Positions 36,922 to 49,142 of a stretch of 64,000 nucleotides of DNA are shown here, one piece after another. Source of the DNA: Torymus aiolomorphi (taxonomy: Eukaryota > Arthropoda > Insecta > Hymenoptera > Torymidae); NCBI GenBank assembly GCA_036365515.1, contig CM070873.1:222258876-222322875 (forward strand). The letters are read 5' to 3'. Each line of letters starts with the position of its first letter. Within the stretch, counting starts at the first letter, position 1. The notes below the pieces were generated by a model that was not told the DNA's origin, did not search any database, and saw only the letters and a list, made by a program, of their open reading frames with translations. Position numbers and translations under genes: made by a program.

Positions 36922-39900
36922 GGGCCGATGAAGCCTCGCGGCCGACGGAAGAGGAGGCTCATGTGGCCGCGGCTCGAGGACCGTTATCTAGACCACGACG
37001 ACGAGGCTGCTGATCCTCTAACAAGACTGAAATCGCACCGCCAGGGTAACAAGCACGACGACGTTTTTTCCCCCGAGTCCCTGCTTTATTATTATTATTG
37101 ACGGCACTCTCACGATTATTAGTAGGATTATTAGGGATTACGCGTTCAATGCGCGCGCTGTGCCGGACTTGCGTTGATAGTGCGTTGTACTGTCATGGTT
37201 TCCGTTTAGGTCTTCGTTCATGTTTTTCACGATGTACTCGCGTCTTATGTTTTTCGATTGTTTAAGACTTTTTTGTTCACCTGCACTGCAAAAGGATAGA
37301 CTTCTTAGCAATATAGTACAATTAAATGAAATTATTTCGTACCGCATAGAATCTGAACGAGAGAACAGAACAATCATATTCAACAAGGAAAAATTTTTTT
37401 TAACTTTTATACAATACTTTCTTACAATCTTCGAGTACGAAAGAACTTTGACGCAAGGAATATCGACTCCTTTTCCAGTGCAATCTAGTTAGATTTAGGA
37501 TACGATATCCCATTGAAAAAATTGTTAACTGGGCTTATCCCAGCCCTTAATTCTAGTTTCTTTTATTTTTCTTTTTTATGTTCTAAGGCTCGTTTTTAGT
37601 CGTACGAAGCTCACACACTCGCCCCGTTTCTTCTCCATCGACTGCGTAATATTATAGCGAAACAATATATAACGAATCGAGAGCGAGCGCAACTCCGGAG
37701 CGCGAGAGCGTACCGCCACTTTTGCTAACAGACCTCTATTGAGGCCATCATCTCTCGACTGACGCGTGTTTTTTTACTAGTTTTACCGTGACACATAATT
37801 TATTTTAACCTTCTTCTTCGCAACTAACAGCGGCGCTGCGACGTCCGGCGGCGGACCCCGCTCGCCTTATTTTTTTACGACTTTTTACCAGGGCGAAAGT
37901 TCCGCGAACGGAGTTTCGCTCGTATAAGTACACATGCGCGAGAAGAGAGAAAAAGCCAGCCGACGTACACCATTTGCTCTGTACGCAAAATACTCATACT
38001 TGCATACACAAACACATACATACAGATGGCTCAGAACCACATAGGCAGCTTCACTTATATGTAAAACGAAAACAGTTCCTGCTACGCTGAACGATCAGAT
38101 ATACCAAATACTAGGAGAGCAAGAGAGAACGAGGGAGTGAAAGAGAGAGAAGGGGAGCGAGGAAAATGCGCTACCGCCGCCGCCGCTGCACCGCGCGCGT
38201 GTCTAGCCACTTTCTAGAAGCCGAGACTCGCGAAAAGTCCCGATGAAGTTTAAGTTTCGTTTGTTTTTGTGCTCGACCATGAATTGTAAAATTTTTCGTT
38301 GTTATTCTTTTATTTGCATAGCCGCATGCGCCTCACGCGAGGGCGTGCCATGCAAATGTCAATTTTCATTGGCTAAGCAACATTACGTGATCGGTTAATT
38401 TTTTCTTCCATTCTTAATGCGATATTATACAATCTTTTGATGATCGGGAAATAGTTTCGCTGAAGAAACTTTGCATATTATCAAATTATCAAGAGTACAT
38501 TTTAAAAACGTATATATTTTTTGTTACAATTCATAATTATTCCTAAAAAATGGATGAAAATATTATATCGACAGTAATTTGGTTTAGCCAACTAATTTAA
38601 AATTATTATTGCCTAAATGAATTGAATTGTTAACATCTAAAATATTTTCTAATCATAGAAAATATTTTTAAATTGATTGTATTTTATAGTAAATGACTTT
38701 CAAATTTTACGTGCAATACATAAAATATGGAAAAACAAATCGATTTTGTGCGAAAGGTTTTTGTCAATAACTTTTCGCATTTAGAAAAAAATAACGAAAA
38801 CTAACTGCCGATAGCTTTTCTTATTTGTTTGACTGAGGGACTGGTGCAATAGTGCCGCGGGCCAAAATCGAAAAGGGCACTGTACTTGAATACGACTATT
38901 ATTTACGTTTCCTCTATCTTTAAATAACGCGTATAACTTTGGTTCTATCGTTTCCAATGTGTGTGTGTGCGCGCGCGCGCAAGCCAGTTGAATCCGCGCG
39001 AGGATAATCCAAAAATAGCCGAGGCTAATGAATATTTAAATATGCGAAAAGTAAAACGATGCAGCAACGGAAAACGAATAAAGAATACAAACGATGCTGC
39101 TCGTTCGCGTATACAAATGAAAAATCACGATATTTTCGCAAGCTTCCAGGCTGCAAGCTCGTCCGTTGCCGAATAATCAAGGGAAGCGCGAGAAATCGAG
39201 GACTCAGCCGCGGGAGACTTTGGTAAAAATCGCATTATAGACCAGAATTTTCGACAACAATATTTCGATAACCAGACGGAAGCGCAGGGTAACTAACACA
39301 TCAGGGATAGCCACAGACAAATCTACGATAGATAAAAAAAAAAGAAAAAGCTACATATTAATCTATAATGGTAAAAAGAATAATAATTCATTAAACAAAG
39401 AGAGATAAAGAGAGAGTATAAAGCGCGTACAATTATATTTCGTTTTTAAAATAATATAAAAGAGATACAAAAATGTAGAATCAAGCGAGAAATAGAATGA
39501 GTGGAAAACAGTGGGGAAATAATAATAACCTCGTCGCAATGCGCGAAAGAGGCATGAGAAAACAAGACGAATTTCCTTTTTTATTCTGTGTTCTTTTTTT
39601 AATATAAGAGACGAAATAATAAAAAATAAGATAAAATGTTTAGTGAGGAGGGAAAGGGCGAGAAAGCAAAACGTCGCGTCACACGTACACTCACAGCAGG
39701 CGAGTGTAAGATATTTAAAATATATAATAATAAAGAACAATTAGAGAGAGAGCGCGCGCGTCTGTGCATAAATATAAATGGATTTTTGAACAATTAATTG
39801 AAACGCGCGAGAAAAAATTCGTTAACGGTGAATAACGACACCAGAAATGGAGTAACGATGAGAGAAAAATACAATAAGAGATTAAAGTGAATTTTTAGGT

Positions 39901-40010
39901 GACCATAGGCTTTCAGCCCCCCTCGAAAAAAAATACAGCCTGTACAATACAAACGGATATTATTATTGATTATTAATACGGATATATATATATATAAAAA
40001 TATAAATAAA
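36922..40010 (+). other. Probable 3' untranslated region of the BTB-Psq gene
   Basis: GC content drops progressively after the stop. No ORF with a domain is found. The first clear AATAAA that I found is at 40005-40010, followed by GGGTGTTT, so a 3'UTR of about 3.1 kb is possible. ATTAAA near 37321 would give a shorter one. ATGCAAAT beside ATTGGCT at 38349-38377 is another octamer-like site. The end is not established. Confidence 0.35.
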
Positions 40011-43000
40011 TATTATTCTATATACAGGGTGTTTAAAAAGAGTTTATAAAGTACCGACTAACGACGACGCGCGGATCGCACGCCTGCGCTTCGATTTCAC
40101 TTTTTTAATTAAACGTTTTGTCACCCCCCCCCCCCTCCCCCATCCCTCTCGTGTCCGCATTTACGTATGTATACCTGTCGCCTTTGATCGTGTTTCAGCT
40201 TGCGAGCGCGTGCGTTTAAGGGCGCCATGCTCTCGAGAAAATGCGCTGCCCAGTTGGGAATTTCATTAAAACTGTACGAATTAGAATTTTACGCGTGTAA
40301 AAAGTTCGGGAACTTTTCTTACTCTCTCGTCAAGTTTTCCTTTATTTCTAAAATCTTTGTCAATTTTAACCAAAGTGTAAAATTAAAATTTTTAGTAGGG
40401 AGAATTGTTTTTGTAATGTATACGTATTTGTATTTGTTGAATTATAATTATTTTGTATATAATTTATAGTATATTATGGCTAGTGATTCTAAAGTTTAAA
40501 TGTATTAAAAATTTTATTCTTACTTTGTTTGTCTTTATACTTACTACTAAAGGTCAATACTTACAGTGATCTCAAAAAGTGCAGAGTATCACGTTTATTA
40601 TATAAAATGTAATAAAAAAATATATTTAGTGTTTTAAACTCCTATATCTGGTGATGTGTAAAAATAGATATTTATTTTTTTACTTTCACACTTGTTCGTG
40701 TCATAATTTGATGGTTCTATTCAACTAAATTGCCAATGCTGAAGCAACTAGTAAAAATATTTCACGAACAAAGGGTGTAAAATTGCGAGAAAACGAAAGC
40801 GTTACTATTCGGATCCAACTCGACGCCGGTCAAATTGAACTTCTCGCCATTTTTTTTTAAAGCGTACATGACACAGAGCAGAGTGTGAGATCAGCTGATC
40901 GATTTCCCGTCATCATTCCTCCCTCCTGCATATACTTAATACGGCGCGAGCGTCGAGGCGCGTGTGTACACATAGTTGCGCGGGCGTGCGATTCTCGGCT
41001 CACGTCGCTCTAATGGGTTTTAACAATTTTTTAATTCACTCTGTCGAAAAGTGAAAAAGAAAAGGAGAGAATGCGAGACAGATGTCGAAAGCGCACGAGC
41101 GAAAGGCGATGGATGAGTGAGATATAATGAAAGGAACGGGGAGAGAGAGAGAATTACGTTTTAATCGTGAGGAGCGCAGAGAGTGCGTGCATGTGAGTGC
41201 GTTTTTGCGGTCGTTTACGTGTATAATATGTGTGTATATATATATACACACACATGCGTCGACTGCGCTCGTGTGATCGATACGTGGTAACCATAGACAC
41301 ATAATTGTGATAGACGGCACCATGTGCAGATTTCAGTATTATTTTGCAGTTACAACGAGTGATCGTGAGAGAGTGAATGGGACACGGGGACACACGCTCC
41401 GCACGCGGTGCTCTTTCACGGGGTATATATAAAGCGCTAGCCTCATAACGAGGGGGGGACTTGTATGGCACCAGAAACTGGAGGAGGTCCCGAACAATGT
41501 ATCACCGAACGACAATGGATTGGAAAGATGTCTTTCTTGTGATAAAAATGGCCCGGAGACCTCCTTCCGATTGTTTCTGCAATTAATTTTTTTTTTTTTG
41601 TTAATACCGATTTATTTTTGTTTTCAAAATTTTGTTTGATTTACTTTTCTTTTCCTATATTGTTTTGTCATCAATTGATTTTTCTTTGCTCATTCATTAT
41701 AACCCTGTAAAAATAAATTTAGTACATTGTCTATAGTTTTATTAAAATTTTATTTTAAACCTGATATTATTTGTGTTCCTTTATTATATTTTTATCTTTA
41801 TTTATACTACAATCTTATTTTTGCGTAAACTGCGTATTTTATTAGCAATGCTGATATAATGTAATTATCGCGACGAAAAGTCGTTGGGCGTTTGTCCACT
41901 GTGTGCATCAGAATTTGAATATGGGCGAGTATAAATGCAGATATACAAAAAGCGCGAAGTAATTTGAAAAAGAATGTGTCTCAATGGGCGTGCGTGATTT
42001 TTAAGAAGGATGCATCTTTCGTGAGAGGAAGAAAGATAAACAAACACGCGCGCGATTGGTTACTTTATTATTAAACGACGACGATTATTATAAAATATAA
42101 ATATTATATATATAAATACATATATGTAGAGTCGTTAGATCAATTTCGAGGAAAAGGGGCGAGCAGAATAAAAAAGAAAAATAAAATAAAAGCGCGAATG
42201 GTCAGCGCGATGCGGGAGTCGGCCAGCGGATATCGTAATAAATAATAAAATGGTAAATAATTAAAAGTAATTCGTTGTTGAAACTTTTTAATGAAAGAAA
42301 CCCGACGTGAATAATCGCACAAATGGAGAAAGATACCGGAACAAATGAAAAATAAGAGGAACAAATTTCCGAGCATGTAGATTCGAAATTCGACTTAAAA
42401 AAATTTTAAAAGGGTATTATATATAATCACGGGGCAGTTTGAAAAAGGTTGTATTCGAGAGTCCGAGCGTAGAGTCGATATCTTTCCAGATGAATTAAAA
42501 AAATAAACAAATTAAATGAATGAAACCGAATTGAAAGCGATCGTCGTTACATCATCATCGTGATCGTCATGCTCGTTGTCTTCGTTGTCGAATTTTACGA
42601 ATGAATACAGATATAGAAACAAGTATGAGCTGCATGCGAAATCACACGAGGCGACGCGACTTTTTTTCTTTTAGGACAAAGTAACGACATCGTACAACAT
42701 GTACAGTATTTGAAATTAATTTTATTTTGAATAATTTCAATGTAATACGAATCAAGCTTCGCCTCGGCTTTCGTTATCAGCACCGGACTATTTTTACAAT
42801 AACAGATGAACAATTGATGAGTGCATTGTAAAAATGTCGATTAGCGTTAGAATCATCCCAAACATATCACGTCGGTAGTTAATGAAATTACAACTTTTTG
42901 GATGTTTGCTCACGCTAAAAGACACTTTTACATTATGCTTTCTATATATCTTTAAAACGTTACTATAGCTTAAATTATTTATATTTTAATTATTATTATT

Positions 43001-46000
43001 ATTATTATTATCATTATCATTGTCATTATCTTTATCTTTATCATTGATACTCTAATTATTACGAACACAATTTATGTGTTATACCGTCACACAGTACACT
43101 TGCAATAGTTTGTAATAAATATGGCAATGCGTCTCTGTATCGTAGGTAACAATATGTAAAAATCGCAACTTCTGCGCTGTCGAGAAAAGTTTACTCGTAT
43201 AACCAACAGATGTTAATTAATAACGCCGTTTATTACTGTCAAATTTTGACCAACAAAATATTCTATTATACACAGATGTTTTTTACGTACAAATAATTAT
43301 AATAGACTATTTTCTGATTCTGAGAATCGACAAGTGAATCTTTACTACAATAATAGTGCAACCGATATTTCGTTGGTCAAAATAATGCGTCAATTTTCTC
43401 GATCCGAAGAGAGTTGTCTGATTTGCGTGCGATGAACGCGATACCGTCGATCAGAGTTCGCACATTTCCGGGGCTCCTATAATCGTAGGTGAACCGCCAT
43501 CCTAAGTTCCTAACGACACGAGGATGAAATAGTATGATCCGACGAAGTATTATCTTAATTGTTGAATACGAGATTAAGAGATGAACATAGAGACGAGGAG
43601 ACAGAGAGAATCGCCTGTAATACGATAGTATTGTTTTTAATTTTTCCGTACGTTGTAAATAGAATCGAGACGCGCAATCGGTTATTTATTGCGTATATAG
43701 ACAGAAATATACATATATATTTATCTACATGTGAATTTCGTATGGCGTTCTTCGGATACAACCTTTGATCGATGAATGAATGCATGGAACCCAATTGAGA
43801 ATAGAGAAAGGAAGAGAGAGAGAGAGAGAGAGCAATAAAGAGTGGCGAAGTATAATTGAAAAAAAGTAAAATAGGGAAAAACAAAGCAAAATACATAGTG
43901 ATTTTCAGACTGCGAATGTAAACACTGAACTTTTTCGAGTATCCCGCCACACGCGCCATCTAGTTGCGGGCACACTTTGTAGATGGCGTAACAAAATTCA
44001 CTGATAAAACAGAGATTGACTTTTGTTACCGACAGACGTTGGTAAGTTATCTACAACTGAAAACCAACCGCCTGATAACTTCGAAAAAGATTTAGCGTCT
44101 TTCGTAGTTCGAAAATCACCCAACTCAAACGTGTGCGTAAAAAGCAGACATAAGATGAAATACAGAAATCTCACGTGTAAAAACGAAGAAATAGTTACTT
44201 ATGCATCGGTTGTGCAGTCACGTAGTTCCTAAGTCGCCCTAGCCTCGCCTCAAGCGCATAAATACAATATTATTCATTGGTCGCACTGTATTTTTACTGT
44301 TTGAAAATTGCATCAATTTATGTTAGTTTACAATTATCTAAATTTTATTTTACAAAATAATTTATTTTTATTACACAAATTTTTACAAAAATATATAATT
44401 TAACGAATTTTTAACGCGCATTACTTTTTTCGTCACAAGTTTAAATTAATTTAAAAATTCTTTATTACGATACTTTATCTTAATTTTAATACGTAATTTT
44501 GTGATTCGGTGCAATTTTTAATCCATAAAAAAGCATTACCGACCGTTTGTATGTGTGAGAATATGACATGTGCTGCAACCCCGCTGCAGAATAATAATAT
44601 ACGATATATTTATACTGATTACATGTACCATAAACGAATGATAATACTACTTATATTATACAGAGCCGCCGTCACCCAGTATATTTTTTACAGGTTTACA
44701 TTGTATTACAGTTTATATAATATTTGATATACAATAACAATTATTACCACAGAAGCTGACGGGCCTGCCTCCGTGGCTCCTACTCTATACGATATATTAC
44801 AACGTCTTACAAACTAAACCGAGCGCTCGCGAATCGGCCACATACACGCGTCTTGCTCTTCATTTTCATTACGCTAGTTTCGTTAAACCAACGATCTGAA
44901 ATATGGCACAAAATTCAAAACCATTTGATTAATTCACTTCTCGTATTTGTTTACCGCGAATTTTTCACAAAGACTGACAAGCTTTTGTTTACAGTTTTAT
45001 TTTTGATTTACCACGATAAAAGTTTACAACACTTTGGAACCGCCTCACTCTATACTTATACTCGCAGGACATTTCAGTTTCTCGCTTATATCGCAAGGAC
45101 GCCGCGGTAACCCGACTCGCGAACGCTCGCGTCGCCGATGATTAAATATGATGGATGCTAGATACTTGTGATACGTTTTACTGCTGGTTACTACAGAGAC
45201 TTCCTAAGCCCGGTGACGCGGACGTGGCTCAGCGCACGCGGACCCGGGCGCCACTAGTTCACTCACGCACACACAGACTTTTCACAAGTTTAAAATAAAC
45301 AGAGCAAATATGAATTACGATGGATTCGTTGATTGACCACAAAGTAAAGAGGCAATGATAAAACAAATAAATAATTGCGTGCTAATACATTACATGTAAT
45401 AAAAAAAAGAGAACAAACGAACGGTGTACCTGGTGCACTATGCATAAGTGAGAGAGAAAGAATGCGCGCGAAAGGGAGAGAGAGAGAAAACGAGTGAAAG
45501 GTAATTGTATTGTTTCAATTTCGTTCTTCATTTCATGTTTCTCTCTATTTAACCATACGTCGATATACGAGCGAGAGATAATAGAAAAACGATGAGATAT
45601 GCGCACGAGGCTAGGACGAGGCTAGCTACCTTGAAACTCCCCCTCCCCCCCGCAGCTACATACACACATTACACCACACACACACACGCAAAATGGATGA
45701 AAAAAAATTGTGAATTGTTAGTTGTCAAAATGATGAAAGAAAAATTGATGAACTACATGAAGTGCTCAATATTATTATGAAGAACTCAAAAGTTATAAAA
45801 AGAAATGTACTCGAGAATCAAGAATTGCAAATGTTTGGAGATGAATTATAAATTGAATTTCGATTAAATGATGAAAAATTGAAGTTTATCTGGAACAATT
45901 TGGGAAAAACACTTATTCATTAATTGTCAACTCAGCCAAATCGATTAATCACCCGCCCGCCCTTGTAATGAAGATTACTAATATTAACCCCAATAAACTG

Positions 46001-46500
46001 TACATACAATTGTAAGTTGGCTTGTCTATTCATTTTCATTAATTGATTCACCTTATGTGCAATTCTTTACTATCCCATTCCTTTTACAAATATTCAAACT
46101 TTTTCTTATAAAAAATATTTTTACTTTTAAGTATAAATCTATTATTTACTAATAGTTTTAAAGTTCAATCTTTTTTAATACGAAGACATTATAGAAGTTT
46201 ATTAACGTAATACTAAATATTAATTGTTTTGATAAGTACCAGATATTCTAATGAATCAATAATAGAGTGATTTTTGATGTATTTTATTTTAAAATTTGAA
46301 TAACTCAACCAATCTAATTCATAATTTATGGCAATTTGGATATTAAACAAGATTATTTCAACAGAAACATTGATTAAAAATAAAGCTACAGTTTGAAACA
46401 GTAAGTAATACTAATTTTCCATTAATTATGTATACTAAGGCATGCAAAATTAATGTTAGAACATCCCAATATCAAATTACAGCGTTGACAACGTTGACTA
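40011..46500. other. AT-rich region without a supported gene
   Basis: Mostly AT-rich with modest GC patches (40.8-41.5, 44.75-45.3 kb). There are many small frames, none with a domain. A CGTTGTAAATAG motif at about 43651 resembles a Pumilio site, and GCGCCATCTAGTTGC at about 43952 is a motif often seen in insect repeats. AATAAA occurs at about 41708 and 45990, so alternative 3' ends of the BTB gene could lie here. TTATTATTATTATT runs at 42990-43010. Confidence 0.35.
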
Positions 46501-47000
46501 CAGGGTAATTTGTGTCGTTTTACGCTAATCAAAGAACGCACGGAGCAGACTTTTCGTTTTGCGGCTTGGGTTATTACGTGAAGTGGCGCGTGAAGAATTG
46601 CGGTTTTCCGAGGTGTCGAAACACGTGTAAGACAGCAAGACTATACATATGCGCGCGTCCGCACGAATTTGAGCCCCCCACGTGCGCGCGCAACAAGCTG
46701 GTGTGGTCAACGCGTGACAAAAGAGCTTCTGCGGCCGCCGCGCGACTTTGCACTTGTGAGTCTTCGCGCGATATCCTTCTGATCCACCGGAGCGAGTCCG
46801 CAGATCAACTCTCTGACCACGCGCGCGAAGCTATGCGCATAGCATGCAGCTCGAATGGATTCTTAGTCTTAAGGCCTCTCGCTTCCCATTGCGTTTTATT
46901 TTATCCAATTCGAGAGAGAGAAAAAGAACTCGGAATTTGATTTTTTACGATACTCCACTCGACGAGACATCAAATTCAAGACTTATCACACCTTTTACGT
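46501..47000. other. GC-richer block before the ORF remnant
   Basis: A 142-codon frame (46512-46940) has no recognisable domain, and its first Met has no supporting context. I do not call it. GCGGCCGCCGCGCGAC at 46730 makes it locally CpG-rich, possibly the promoter of the decayed gene downstream. Confidence 0.3.
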
Positions 47001-47062
47001 ACAGACTATACTTCAGACGAATCATGTGAAGACAGTTCCGAAGAAATGGAAAAAAAAACAGA

Positions 47063-47800
47063 ATGAAAAATCATTCGTACAACAAATCAGATCAGAAGTC
47101 CAGATCAGAATTAGAAAAAATGACTCTTACAATTCCACAGTCTAGCGCAGGAGGTAAATATTATTATAAAAACATGCGTGTCCTTACTTTGATAGGCCTT
47201 GATTACCTTCTCATATGCGAACATAAAGGCAAAGAAACTGTGAAAAAGATTATAAGTTTGCCGCAGAAACATGATCTTAGATGTCAACTATTTGTGTTAC
47301 TGACCAATGTTGTCAATAAGCGATGTAATAAAGACGAAATAAGAAACCCGAATAAAAATCAAATTGTTAAAAATCGACTAGCGAGAAATATCGGAAAATA
47401 AATGCCGTATTTAAAAAATGAAAAGCAAAAAAATCAACTGTACAGAAAAACATAGATGAATCAAAGAATGAAAGCCTTATTGATAAAACAAATAAGAAAG
47501 ACTTTAAGAATAAAGCTGAGAAGAAAAAGAACCATTTTCTGCTTAAAAAGAAAAACGATAGAAGTAAAAAAAAAATTTTTTAAACGCGGGATAAGAATAA
47601 GAGAGATGTAAGAGTAATATGTCCAGCATGTAGAGGATATTATTCACGTAATTCTTATTCCAAACACTACTAGGATGCATCGTGACAAACTGCGTATAGG
47701 TGACACAAGAACCCTTCTAGGTGCTGCAAGGAGAGAAATGTCTAATTTCCTTCCAGAAGCTTCAGACCTCATGTCCATTCTTAACACTGAATCCACATTA
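47063..47800 (+). pseudogene. Decayed ORF with CxxC/His motif, possibly transposon-derived
   Basis: A 112-codon frame (47063-47401) is followed, across stops and frame changes, by a Lys-rich segment. A block then reads VICPACRGYYSRNSYSKHY (about 47608-47667) and ends in RREMSNFLPEASDLMSIL (about 47731-47784). The CPAC...H arrangement followed by an Arg-Leu-rich helix resembles the N-terminal region of a zinc-knuckle family that is abundant in invertebrate genomes and linked with tyrosine-recombinase (Crypton-like) proteins. That assignment is weak. Several stops show that it is dead. A MITE with a TTA duplication has since inserted at 47801. Confidence 0.5.
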
Positions 47801-48170
47801 CGCTGAGTCCCCATAAGCGCTTTGCGAAGTGCGTGTGTGCGTTACACCTTGCCCGTTGCGCGGTTCATTGTTCCAAACTTCGCAATTTCACGTTCCACTA
47901 ATCAATTAGAATTTAGAATATTATAAGTATAACGACAAAAGCAACATAGTTTATTATTTTCTTTAGTTTGTTTATTTATAAATTATTTATAAATATTTAT
48001 AAAGTCAAAAGTATTCATAAATATTACAAATATCAAAATTATTTATAAATATTTAAAAGTCAAAAAGTAAAAGTGGAATGTTGTGGAACAGTGAATCGCG
48101 CAACGGGCAACTCGACGGGCAAAGGGCAACGCGCACTCGCACTGCGCAAAGCCCTTATGGGGACTCAGCC
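47801..48170. mobile_element. PIF/Harbinger-type MITE with TTA duplication
   Basis: The left end CGCTGAGTCCCCATAAGC and right end GCCCTTATGGGGACTCAGCC are inverted repeats. TTA flanks both sides (47798-47800 and 48171-48173). The subterminal blocks GCGCAA/TTGCGC and CCCGTTGCGC/GCGCAACGGG also pair. The 370-bp element has no ORF. The 3-bp TTA target duplication is the hallmark of PIF/Harbinger. Removing the element lets the flanking dead ORF read on for four codons, which confirms the boundaries. Confidence 0.85.
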
Positions 48171-48640
48171 TTACGTACCATGTACTGAACCCAACAAAAA
48201 GTGTTGTTTGACTTCTACATACCGCGCGAACACAGGATAAAGTAGAACAAACCTACTCTTTTAATTGAAAATAAACATAAAAGGAAAGGTTAAGTCGCAT
48301 TTCGGAGCAAATCATATAGTTTTTCTAATATTATAACATATATATTCATTATATACACTTAACTTATTTATGTTTAAAATGAACAACTAAAAACACTGTT
48401 TTTCAGAATTTCTGGACTGTCAAATAAGTTTTTATATTTTAATGATGATGTTATGCTGGGATTTGCAGTTTGGCCTGAAAATTTTATAACGTGGGCTAAT
48501 GGACAGAAAGTTTATTTTTCTACCTACCCTGGTCGAAAATTCGACTTCCCTCCCTACGTACCTCCGTCGAAAGTCGAAGTTCCCTCCCTATCTGTGCGCC
48601 ACCTAGTGCCGGGAGTACTTCCCTCCCTGCTCTCTCGGCC
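48171..48640. other. Spacer with ACTTCCCTCCCT motifs
   Basis: TTCGACTTCCCTCCCTACG, GAAGTTCCCTCCCTATC and GTACTTCCCTCCCTGC occur within 100 bp (48540-48630), a short irregular repeat. GCGCCACCTAGTGCC at 48597. No gene. Confidence 0.4.
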
Positions 48641-49142
48641 ACGCTTATAACCTATTCTGTATGAGATCGTTTGTCTTGGTGGTGATTCTGTTCAAATCCG
48701 AGTGCCGTAAACTCCAAGTGTGCCGTCAAACATATACATACACCACGAGTCTCTAACCTAGTCATCATTGTTCGCAAAGCTTCTTAGTTCGTCAAATGTG
48801 AAAATTATTGTATTGCACGCCTCTTCCTCGTGATCAAACATGTAGTAACCCCTCTTCCCGCCGGATTTCCCACAAAGTTTAAAGCAAAAAAGAGCGCTAG
48901 CGGCCGTACCGCGCCGCCACCGTAGCCGTCTCCTCTGCTCCTACCGCCGCTCGATCCTCATTCTTTTTCTTTGTGTTTATTAAAAGTGTTTAATTTGTGT
49001 ATTCGAGAAGCAGAGCCACACCATTGAAATAATCGACGGAGAGGCGTAAAAGAGTAAATTAACCTAACCATTTGTATTTTTCTCTGTTCAAGCCTCACGC
49101 AGGTGCCGTCGACTATACGACGGACATTTTCAAAGGCATCTT
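48640..49142 (+). promoter_or_regulatory. CpG-rich segment upstream of the stem-loop array
   Basis: Contains GCTTATAACC (48644) and a GC-rich block (48895-48960). It may be a promoter for a non-coding transcript that includes the stem-loop array at 49143-50702. There is no protein frame of note. This is inference. Confidence 0.25.

Noticed and set aside
40027..40060. ACAGGGTGTTTAAAAAGAG, like the start of some mariner-type insect repeats
   Set aside because: Only one end is present. No matching inverted end or duplication was found.
46512..46940. 142-codon frame
   Set aside because: No domain, and the Cys/Arg-rich composition follows CpG-rich DNA. It does not join the downstream remnant in frame.
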